Virus record (IMG/VR): IMGVR_UViG_3300008267_000928
Span: 1 to 32,074 of that record
Reading direction: 5' to 3' (one strand)
From: a virus
Length of the DNA stretch: 32,074 nt
Under the pieces are notes generated by a model. The model was not told the origin of the DNA. It searched no databases and saw only the letters and a list, made by a program, of their open reading frames with translations. Positions within the stretch are counted from its first letter, which is position 1, and each line of letters starts with the position of its first letter. Made by a program: the position numbers and the translations under genes. Positions 1 to 5,627 of this stretch are shown here, piece by piece.

Positions 1-1
1 G

Positions 2-352
2 GGATACCATCTAATGCTAGACTGCAAGGCATGTGATATTCCCTCAATCATGGATTATGATAACGTCTATAAGTTTGCCAAGCAGCTTGTAGAAGATATC
101 GAAATGGTTGCTTTTGGTGAACCGCAAATCGTTAATTTCGGTAGCGGTAATAAAGCTGGTTTTACTCTCGTACAGCTTATTGAGACATCTAATATTTGTG
201 CTCACTTCTGTAACGAAGACGGTAATACCTATATCGACGTTTTCTCCTGCAAGGACTTCAGTATCGATAAGGTCGTGGGTCTTGTAGAAAAGTTCTTTAA
301 GCCAGCTCGTATTAGAACTACGTTCGTATATCGAGACGCTAACGACGAATAA
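2..352 (+). CDS. speD: S-adenosylmethionine decarboxylase-like protein (5' end outside window)
   Basis: SpeD makes decarboxylated SAM for spermidine synthesis and cleaves itself to create a pyruvoyl cofactor. The reading frame is open to the left edge. The residues before the first ATG (position 14) read G-Y-H-L and continue into MLDCKACD, which resembles the usual SpeD start (G-R-H-L-V-A-E-x-Y-x-C-D), so the true start lies before base 1. Numbered from the ATG at 14, the protein has S59 in TSN, H64 in AHF and C79 in FSC. The Ser-His-Cys spacing of 5 and 20 is the same as S63/H68/C83 of Thermotoga SpeD. The residue before the cleavage serine is Thr instead of Glu, and the one after it is Asn instead of His. 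A related specificity, such as amino-acid decarboxylation, cannot be excluded. Confidence 0.8.
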   Translation, partial: GYHLMLDCKACDIPSIMDYDNVYKFAKQLVEDIEMVAFGEPQIVNFGSGNKAGFTLVQLIETSNICAHFCNEDGNTYIDVFSCKDFSIDKVVGLVEKFFKPARIRTTFVYRDANDE

Positions 353-420
353 TAATATAAAAAACATATTAACGTCTAGATATCAAGTTGCCTATATAGT
401 AGCATTATAGGAGAATTATA

Positions 421-894
421 ATGCTACTACCGTCTTCTAAAAAAGAAGCTATGCATCAAAAAAGTCTTTATTTTTATAATGGTAAACCTTGCAAGTATGG
501 TCATCTCTCTAAGAGAATAACCAGGAGTAGTTTATGTTACGAATGCTCACAAAAAGCAAGCTTGAAGTGTTACTATAGTACTAAGTTAGATTTAAATAAA
601 AGAAAACATCAAATCCTTAACCGATTAAAAAATAGAGCTATTAGAGATGGTGAAGCATACGACTTAACTGTAGATAACGTATATTGGCCTACTCATTGCC
701 CAGTTTTTGGCTATGAGTTATCATATGAAGTAGCTGATAAAGATAGGAGCGTTTCTTTTGATAAGCATGATCCAAAAAAAGGATATACAAGAGAAAACGT
801 AGTTATAATGTCTTTAAGGGCTAATAGAGCTAAGTGGAATTTAAACGTGGACGAAGTAAAGGTGTTATATGAATATCTTCTATCTAAGTCATGA
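421..894 (+). CDS. HNH-type (phage free-standing) endonuclease
   Basis: Probable DNA endonuclease of the phage HNH/His-Me-finger group. The N-terminal half holds a zinc-knuckle-like set C24, H28, C39, C42 (pattern GKPCKYGH...LCYEC). The C-terminal half has the phage HNH signature S-F-D-K-H-D-P-K-K-G-Y-T-R-E-N, followed by N135 in SLRANRAKWN; the usual first residues of the motif (S-x-D-R) read S-F-D-K. A good Shine-Dalgarno (TAGGAG, 408-413) precedes the ATG by 7 nt. The last 26 nt overlap the next gene. Such genes are often mobile homing endonucleases in T4-like phages, and this one stands alone with no intron visible. Confidence 0.72.
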   Translation: MLLPSSKKEAMHQKSLYFYNGKPCKYGHLSKRITRSSLCYECSQKASLKCYYSTKLDLNKRKHQILNRLKNRAIRDGEAYDLTVDNVYWPTHCPVFGYELSYEVADKDRSVSFDKHDPKKGYTRENVVIMSLRANRAKWNLNVDEVKVLYEYLLSKS

Positions 895-1417
895 TCCTAA
901 TGAGTGTGCTCGCTTTCATGTGGATCGACATGTCGTTAAGATGATAGTTGAATATGCGCAGTTAATGTCTACTGCGCATCGTATTTTGGACGGCCAGCAA
1001 TATCAAGGTAAGACTAGGTTGGATAGAAATATTCAACGCTGGCTACTACCTGATGAGCGCGAGGATAAGGTATATAAAGCTTCCCACGTTAAGCACCCGT
1101 CTGGACTATGGCTTAGGCAGTCTAACAATAATTATAATTGGTTGTACTGTCTATTTTGCGAACTAGCAGACGAGTATCAATATAGATATGGTAGAGTTCA
1201 CAAAACTTATGATGAACTCAAAGGTGTCTTAAAAACACCACCTAACAATATTGATGTTGGATATTTTACGCAACCTCCACCTGCTATGCCTGATGAATAC
1301 AAAGTCTCTGCTGACTCAAAGGTATGCTACAAGGCGTATTATAACGGCGCTAAGCGTAGTTTTGCTAAGTGGACTAAGCGTGAAGTACCTGAATGGTTTA
1401 ATAAGGAGATCGCATAA
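869..1417 (+). CDS. Conserved marine phage protein of unknown function (MNIFYL family)
   Basis: A 182-residue soluble protein beginning MNIFYLSHDPNECARFH. I recognise it as a family common in T4-like marine phages, without a function I can name confidently. Visible features are an N-terminal region with many His residues (FHVDRHVVKMIVEYAQLMSTAHR), a central Trp-rich stretch (HPSGLWLRQSNNNYNWLY), an ELADEYQYRYGRVHK helix and a C-terminal KRSFAKWTKREVPEWF. A distant likeness to small DNA-repair glycosylases (T4 DenV type, with K/R-W near the C-terminus) crossed my mind but is not supported by a clear motif. It overlaps the preceding gene by 26 nt and the following small gene by 1 nt (TAATG), so it is probably translationally coupled. 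Confidence 0.65.
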   Translation: MNIFYLSHDPNECARFHVDRHVVKMIVEYAQLMSTAHRILDGQQYQGKTRLDRNIQRWLLPDEREDKVYKASHVKHPSGLWLRQSNNNYNWLYCLFCELADEYQYRYGRVHKTYDELKGVLKTPPNNIDVGYFTQPPPAMPDEYKVSADSKVCYKAYYNGAKRSFAKWTKREVPEWFNKEIA

Positions 1418-1512
1418 TGGCTGCTAGAACTGGTTTGAAAAAGTATGGTAAGGGTCGCCGTAAGATCGGCAGTAAGAAGCGTAAAAACAGAGCAATGAAT
1501 AGGAAGCACTAA
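1417..1512 (+). CDS. 31-residue highly basic protein
   Basis: ATG at 1417 overlaps the stop of the upstream gene by 1 nt, and the TAA at 1510-1512 directly abuts the ATG of the glutaredoxin gene. AAGGAG at 1403-1408 lies 8 nt before the start. The product begins MAARTGLKKYGKGRRKIGSK and ends RKNRAMNRKH. About half the residues are Lys or Arg, there is no acidic residue, and there is no hydrophobic segment. The charge and exact packing between neighbours suggest a real nucleic-acid- or ribosome-binding mini-protein, but no family is recognised. Confidence 0.6.
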   Translation: MAARTGLKKYGKGRRKIGSKKRKNRAMNRKH

Positions 1513-1749
1513 ATGCAAGTAAAGATGTACACTAAGGATAATTGTCCTTATTGTGTAAAGGCAAAAGCATATTTTGCCAAGAAGAATATAACAGTACAAG
1601 AAGTCAAGGTAGGAACTGACATTGCTCGTGATGATTTTATTACTTTGACTGGCATGAAGACAGTTCCTGCCATTTATCTTGAAAATAAGCTGATAGGTGG
1701 CTATACTGATCTTATTGAATATGTAACGGATAATCCAGGAGTAATTTAA
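1513..1749 (+). CDS. Glutaredoxin
   Basis: A 78-residue thiol-disulfide oxidoreductase. The active site C11-P-Y-C14 sits at the end of the first strand, the cis-proline motif T50-V51-P52 follows, and a GG pair lies in IGGYTDL, all as in class I glutaredoxins. In T4-like phages glutaredoxin/thioredoxin supplies electrons to ribonucleotide reductase, which is encoded about 3 kb away (nrdA, nrdB). The start abuts the preceding stop, and the stop overlaps the next ATG by 1 nt (TAATG). Confidence 0.93.
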   Translation: MQVKMYTKDNCPYCVKAKAYFAKKNITVQEVKVGTDIARDDFITLTGMKTVPAIYLENKLIGGYTDLIEYVTDNPGVI

Positions 1750-2057
1750 TGGCTGTAAGTGATGTCTTGCTAGAAGAATATCTTGGCGGTATTGCCATGG
1801 TAACCTTCGTTAAGAAGACAACAGGCGATGTTCGAGTTATGCCATGCACTAAGAATCTAGCTCTTATTCCAGAAGAGTTACATCCTAGTGGTACGGATAC
1901 ACGAAACCTAAACCCTGATATTATTAGAGTTTTTAGCCTAGATAGAAATGAGTGGAGGTCTTTCTATAAGAGCTCTATCATTAATATTGAAAAGCAACCC
2001 GATACAAATGAGCAGGTGAATAATAATGAAGCTAACAATTCTGGACGATCAAACTGA
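1749..2057 (+). CDS. WYL_2 (DUF2693) family SH3-like protein
   Basis: A 102-residue protein with the pattern I associate with WYL_2/DUF2693: VTFVKKTTGDVRVMPCTKNLALIPEE, then DIIRVFSLDRNEWRSF and a final SSIINIE strand. These small beta-barrel proteins are common in T4-like phages and are thought to bind nucleic acid or ligands, with no defined role. The C-terminal 20 residues are Asn/Glu-rich and probably disordered. This tail overlaps the glycosyltransferase start by 32 nt in another frame. Confidence 0.68.
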   Translation: MAVSDVLLEEYLGGIAMVTFVKKTTGDVRVMPCTKNLALIPEELHPSGTDTRNLNPDIIRVFSLDRNEWRSFYKSSIINIEKQPDTNEQVNNNEANNSGRSN

Positions 2058-2985
2058 TATTGCTGCTAATGCAAAAGGTGGCACTGAGATCATGCGAGAT
2101 GGTCTCTTCAGTAGAGTAGATAAGGATCTACTCGATAAATTTCAAATTATCTGCTCTAGACCGAACGTTCTTGATCCAGATAAGATCAAAATTCTCTGGT
2201 GTCATGATCTAGCAGAAGACCCTGCAGTGAGTAGGCTTTCTGAATCTGGTTATCGCGATCAATTTGACCTATTCGTGTTTGTATCGAACTGGCAAATGGA
2301 AAAGTACAAGAACACGCTCGGTATTCCTTATAGTAAGTCCATTGTACTGGAGAATGCTATTGTACCTATTGATAATTGCAATGATAAGAGTAAGGATGTA
2401 ATTAAGATCATCTACACTCCTACCCCTCATCGCGGTCTAGAATTGTTAGTACCTGTATTTGAGAAGCTTTGTGAGAAGTTCGATAATATCGAGTTGGATG
2501 TATTCTCAAGCTTTAAGTTATATGGATGGGAAGAGCGTGACGAACCTTATAAGGCAGTATTTGAACGCTGTGTAGCGCATCCTAAAATTAACTATCACGG
2601 TTCGGTTACTAATGATGAGATCCGTGAAGCTCTAAGTAAAGCCCATATCTTTGCCTATCCTTCTATCTGGCCTGAAACGTCTTGCTTATGTCTTATCGAA
2701 GCCATGAGTGCTCGTTGCCTAGCTGTCCATCCTAATTTTGCTGCTTTGCCAGAAACATCTGGTGGATTAACCATGCAATATCAGTGGTGTGAAGATCCTA
2801 CTCAGCATGCTAATCGCTTTGCTGGTAATCTAATTACTGCTATTCAGATGGTTCAGCAACCTCAAGTAGAGCCTATCTTAGACTTTATTAAGACGTACGC
2901 TGACTTTAAGTTTAACTGGGATCGTAGAGCAGCTGTATGGACAAATATTCTTACTTCACTTGTGAGTGAGAAGAATAGATCTTAA
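2026..2985 (+). CDS. Family 4-type glycosyltransferase (GT-B)
   Basis: Transfers a sugar from a nucleotide-sugar donor to an unknown acceptor. The N-terminal domain has the GGTE loop (residues 18-21) and VFVSNWQ near residue 85. The C-terminal Rossmann domain has IIYTPTPHRGLELL and the donor-binding E-x7-E motif, E217-T-S-C-L-C-L-I-E225, within YPSIWPETSCLCLIEAMSA. Phage enzymes of this type modify phage DNA, virion proteins or host surface glycans, and the acceptor cannot be told from sequence. The start overlaps the upstream gene by 32 nt. The 3' end overlaps the convergent GIY-YIG gene by 35 nt. Confidence 0.85.
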   Translation: MKLTILDDQTDIAANAKGGTEIMRDGLFSRVDKDLLDKFQIICSRPNVLDPDKIKILWCHDLAEDPAVSRLSESGYRDQFDLFVFVSNWQMEKYKNTLGIPYSKSIVLENAIVPIDNCNDKSKDVIKIIYTPTPHRGLELLVPVFEKLCEKFDNIELDVFSSFKLYGWEERDEPYKAVFERCVAHPKINYHGSVTNDEIREALSKAHIFAYPSIWPETSCLCLIEAMSARCLAVHPNFAALPETSGGLTMQYQWCEDPTQHANRFAGNLITAIQMVQQPQVEPILDFIKTYADFKFNWDRRAAVWTNILTSLVSEKNRS

Positions 2986-3406
2986 GATTTGCTTTTCTCA
3001 CTCTACACATAATATGTTCGTTATACCAGTCCGGGGATTCTAAACATCCCCGGACAAACTGTTCTTTAGCTTCAAAATAAGCCATTTCAGATTTATTATT
3101 ACAGAATTTGATAATCTCTCTTTTAAAATTACCTTTACCGAAATGAACAATATCAGCAGAAAGTGCTGGAGAAGAACCGTAATAGTTTCTCCAGTCACTT
3201 TCTGCTTTTTTTACTTTACGTCTTGTTTTGTTCTTTTGTTTTACACGTCTGGTATTAGTAAATATCTTTTTACCAATGTATTTTTTACCATTTAATGTAT
3301 TGGTAATTAAGTATATAAATCCAGCGTATTGAGAGATACAATCTTGTATCTCTTGTTCTGTTAGAGTATTACTATTAAATAGCCAAGGACTGTCTTCAGT
3401 TAACAT
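2951..3406 (-). CDS. GIY-YIG endonuclease (Seg-like homing endonuclease)
   Basis: A 151-residue nuclease-like protein. The GIY-YIG core is seen as G29-F-I-Y and K42-Y-I-G45 in GFIYLITNTLNGKKYIGKK, followed by a Lys/Arg-rich stretch (residues 50-70) and WRNYYGSS near 72-79, the usual position of the conserved Tyr. FKREIIKFC and a Glu in YFEAKEQF continue the family pattern. This layout is typical of free-standing phage GIY-YIG enzymes related to T4 Seg proteins. The Shine-Dalgarno lies in a hairpin (separate entry). It is the last gene of the minus-strand nucleotide-metabolism block and may be a mobile insertion. Confidence 0.78.
   Translation of the reverse strand: MLTEDSPWLFNSNTLTEQEIQDCISQYAGFIYLITNTLNGKKYIGKKIFTNTRRVKQKNKTRRKVKKAESDWRNYYGSSPALSADIVHFGKGNFKREIIKFCNNKSEMAYFEAKEQFVRGCLESPDWYNEHIMCRVRKANLKIYSSHSQVK
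3029..3055 (+). terminator. Strong hairpin after the glycosyltransferase gene
   Basis: Perfect 10-bp stem GTCCGGGGAT (3029-3038) and ATCCCCGGAC (3046-3055) with a 7-nt loop, 44 nt past the plus-strand stop at 2985. There is no long T-tract on either strand. It lies inside the 3' part of the opposing GIY-YIG gene. It may terminate or stabilise the rightward transcript at a convergent junction with no intergenic space. Confidence 0.5.
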
Positions 3407-3407
3407 A

Positions 3408-3428
3408 ATATACCCTTTTCGGGTATAT
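3408..3428 (-). promoter_or_regulatory. Hairpin covering the ribosome-binding site of the GIY-YIG gene
   Basis: Read on the minus strand, ATATACCC-GAAAA-GGGTATAT forms a perfect 8-bp stem with a 5-nt loop ending 2 nt before the ATG at 3406. The only Shine-Dalgarno-like stretch (AAAAGGG) is in the loop and the 3' arm, so folding would hide it. T4 homing-endonuclease genes such as I-TevI are known to be controlled by similar RNA hairpins. Confidence 0.5.
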
Positions 3429-3433
3429 ATTAG

Positions 3434-3625
3434 TTAGTCCTCATCGTCATCAAACAATTCATCATCATCTAGACCGTCATCGTCATCGTCATCATCGGCA
3501 CCGTTATTGATATTCATACCACCACAGAACGGGCAGTAAAATGGCTCTGTTGCCTCGTCACTGTCCTCGATAGTTTCTACGGTAAAAACAGCGCAGCAGT
3601 CTTCACACTCGTATTCTTTATTCAT
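3434..3625 (-). CDS. Small zinc-ribbon protein with poly-Asp tail
   Basis: A 63-residue protein. The N-terminal half carries two CxxC-type knuckles, C7-E-D-C10 (with an extra C11) and C31-P-F-C34, which suggest a zinc ribbon. Residues 44-63 are almost only Asp/Glu (GADDDDDDDGLDDDELFDDDED), a disordered acidic tail that may mimic DNA or bind basic partners. The start overlaps the 3' end of the dCMP deaminase gene by 8 nt. Function unknown. Confidence 0.6.
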   Translation of the reverse strand: MNKEYECEDCCAVFTVETIEDSDEATEPFYCPFCGGMNINNGADDDDDDDGLDDDELFDDDED

Positions 3626-4043
3626 TTGTTAGTTCCTCTACTTCTATATTTGAAGCTTTTAGGAAATTTTTGCCTTCCTCGCTTCTGTAGTTAGTTTTAT
3701 AGTACACATAATTTATACCTGATTGATATATCAGTTTTGCACATTCAATACAAGGCGCATGCGTAACAAACAACGAAGCACCCTCACCACTCTCAGATGA
3801 TCTAGCTAATTTAGCTATCGCGTTCATCTCGGCGTGAATGACTTCTTTGCGAGTAGTCAGCTTACCGTCTTCGTCTACTGATTCGCAATTATTATCCCAC
3901 CCAGTTGGTGTACCATTATAGCCAATAGAGATTACTCTGTTATCTTTGACGATAACAGCGCCAACTTGTAGTCTCTTGGCATAGGAAAGACGGCTGACTG
4001 ACTCAGCCATCTCCATATAAAGTTTCTTAAACTTAAACTTCAT
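3618..4043 (-). CDS. dCMP deaminase
   Basis: Deaminates dCMP to dUMP, the substrate of the ThyX thymidylate synthase encoded nearby. The zinc site is H70-A-E72 (HAEMNAI) with P97-C98-I-E-C101. The substrate/allosteric loop GYNGTPTGWDNNCE (41-54) is the pattern of T4 Cd-type deaminases. Length (141) is slightly short for the family. It starts 1 nt into the end of nrdB, so the genes are coupled. Confidence 0.9.
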   Translation of the reverse strand: MKFKFKKLYMEMAESVSRLSYAKRLQVGAVIVKDNRVISIGYNGTPTGWDNNCESVDEDGKLTTRKEVIHAEMNAIAKLARSSESGEGASLFVTHAPCIECAKLIYQSGINYVYYKTNYRSEEGKNFLKASNIEVEELTNE

Positions 4044-4915
4044 TAAGCTGCCCAGACGCTACCCCATGTACCGGTCAAAGCACCCTTGGCGTAGTCTGTA
4101 GACTTATTCTCAAAGAAGTTAGTATGAGTCGGAGCGTTTAACATTTCTTCAACCCAAGGTAGCGGATTTTTCTTTGCCTTGAAAATGCCTTTCATACCCA
4201 TTGCGATCAAACGACGATCGCAGATATAACGAATATACTTCTTAACCTCATCAGCGGTAAGGTCTCTCATTTCACCCATTGAGAATGCAAGGTCAATGAA
4301 CTTATCTTCTAGTTCTACCATCTTAGTAGCAATGGTATAGATCTCACCTTTAAGCTTATCATTCCAAATATGCTTATTCTCTTCGATAAAGGTTCGGAAG
4401 AGCTTAATCATATTTTCGCAGTGCATAGTCTCATCTACAATAGACCAAGTAATAATCTGACCCATCGACTTCATGAGACCGTGTCGAGGAAAATTCAGAA
4501 GCATGATAAACGATGAGAATAGCTGCATACCTTCAGTAAAAGCTGAGAAAGCAGCAATCTGCTGAGCTACACTTTGCTCATCCTGCGCAGACATCTCAGC
4601 AAAGTATTCATGCTTTTCCTTCATGGCCTCATACTCAAGAAACTGCTGATAAGTCGACTCAGGCATCTCTAGAGTTTCAATCAGATGTGAATAAGCAGCA
4701 ATATGTAGAGCTTCACGAGCAGCAAACCCTGTAAGCATCATACGTATTTCAGGTTGAGGAAAATATGGTAGATAGTTCTTGATATATCCACCAGCTACGT
4801 CAATATCACCCTGAGTGAAGAAGCGTAGAATCTGAGTCAAGAAGTACTTCTCGTTCTCAGTTAACTTAGTATTCCAATCCTTGACATCCTCAATAAAGGG
4901 AAGCTCGGTATGCAT
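4043..4915 (-). CDS. nrdB: Ribonucleotide reductase small subunit, N-terminally short
   Basis: Holds the di-iron/tyrosyl-radical cofactor for class I NDP reduction. Spacing to E. coli NrdB identifies all metal ligands: D37, E68, H71, E128, E162 and H165, with radical Y75 four residues after H71. The C-terminal tail (GTWGSVWAA) that docks on NrdA is present. The in-frame ATG at 4915 gives 290 residues, about 30-40 short at the N-terminus. Codons just upstream read L-Q-H-E-Q-A-H-W in the same frame and still look like NrdB. The best Shine-Dalgarno/ATG pair (GGAG at 4951-4954, ATG 4943-4941) is one base out of frame. The catalytic core looks intact, but the 5' end is rearranged or frameshifted. 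Confidence 0.88.
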   Translation of the reverse strand: MHTELPFIEDVKDWNTKLTENEKYFLTQILRFFTQGDIDVAGGYIKNYLPYFPQPEIRMMLTGFAAREALHIAAYSHLIETLEMPESTYQQFLEYEAMKEKHEYFAEMSAQDEQSVAQQIAAFSAFTEGMQLFSSFIMLLNFPRHGLMKSMGQIITWSIVDETMHCENMIKLFRTFIEENKHIWNDKLKGEIYTIATKMVELEDKFIDLAFSMGEMRDLTADEVKKYIRYICDRRLIAMGMKGIFKAKKNPLPWVEEMLNAPTHTNFFENKSTDYAKGALTGTWGSVWAA

Positions 4916-4947
4916 CCAATGTGCTTGTTCGTGTTGTAGACATGTAA

Positions 4948-5625
4948 TTACTCCGCTACGAAAATGAAATCCGAGACACTTTGATCTACTTGCTTATAAC
5001 CTCTAGCAGTTAAAAAGTCAACTAATTGTACAACATCCGTATCTCTACTATGTTCTGCTATAATAACTGGTTTAAATTTTTCTATTGTATTTACTGCACC
5101 TTTAATAGCGGGATATTCAAACCCTTCTACGTCAAGAAGAATTAAATCACAAGCATTAAAATTAAAACTGTCTATTGACATTATTGGTATTCTACCATCT
5201 ATAGTAGGTTGTACTGTATGTGTGCCCGCATTTGATAAGTCGGATCGTTGTATCTGTACGAACTCATTTTTTTCACCTAATGCTGCGTTAAATTTAATAA
5301 TAGTATCTACTTGACAGTTATTAACAAGACAAAAAAAGTTAAGAGGGTCAGGCTCAAACGTATAAACGAATCTAAAACGATTAGCTAGGAGTCTAGGATA
5401 CATTCCGAGAGCTCCACCTGCTTGAATTACCGTATCGAAGTTTTTAACGTATTTAAAAAACTTTTCACTGTGTGATGATATCCAGTCATTAATAGGTCCG
5501 GTCCATACTCCACCATCAGAACCAGGTTTACCATCCTCACAAATCCAGACCCATCCATCAAGTCCATCTAGAGGATTACTCCTTATATGGACTTGATTGC
5601 AGTAATGATTTAAATTGTAAAGCAT
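4948..5625 (-). CDS. FkbM-family SAM-dependent methyltransferase
   Basis: A 225-residue Rossmann methyltransferase. SAM motif I is FDTVIQAGGALGMYPRLLA (about 63-81), the acidic loop is VYTFEPDPLNF (87-97), and the FkbM signature is DLILLDVEGFEYPAIKGA followed by PVIIAEH. FkbM enzymes O-methylate sugars or small molecules, and the phage substrate is unknown, possibly surface glycans together with the window's glycosyltransferase. It begins 2 nt after the nrdA stop, and its own stop lies within the apparent 5' remnant of nrdB. It therefore interrupts the usual nrdA-nrdB adjacency. Confidence 0.85.
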   Translation of the reverse strand: MLYNLNHYCNQVHIRSNPLDGLDGWVWICEDGKPGSDGGVWTGPINDWISSHSEKFFKYVKNFDTVIQAGGALGMYPRLLANRFRFVYTFEPDPLNFFCLVNNCQVDTIIKFNAALGEKNEFVQIQRSDLSNAGTHTVQPTIDGRIPIMSIDSFNFNACDLILLDVEGFEYPAIKGAVNTIEKFKPVIIAEHSRDTDVVQLVDFLTARGYKQVDQSVSDFIFVAE

Positions 5626-5627
5626 AA

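Noticed and set aside
384-422. Promoter before the HNH gene (TTGCCT at 388-393)
   Set aside because: No -10 box at 15-19 bp spacing; TATAAT at 417-422 is 23 bp away and overlaps the start codon.
869-1417. Assignment of the MNIFYL protein as a pyrimidine-dimer glycosylase
   Set aside because: Only a vague similarity in the C-terminal Trp/Lys pattern; no clear catalytic N-terminal Thr or Glu motif, so left as unknown.
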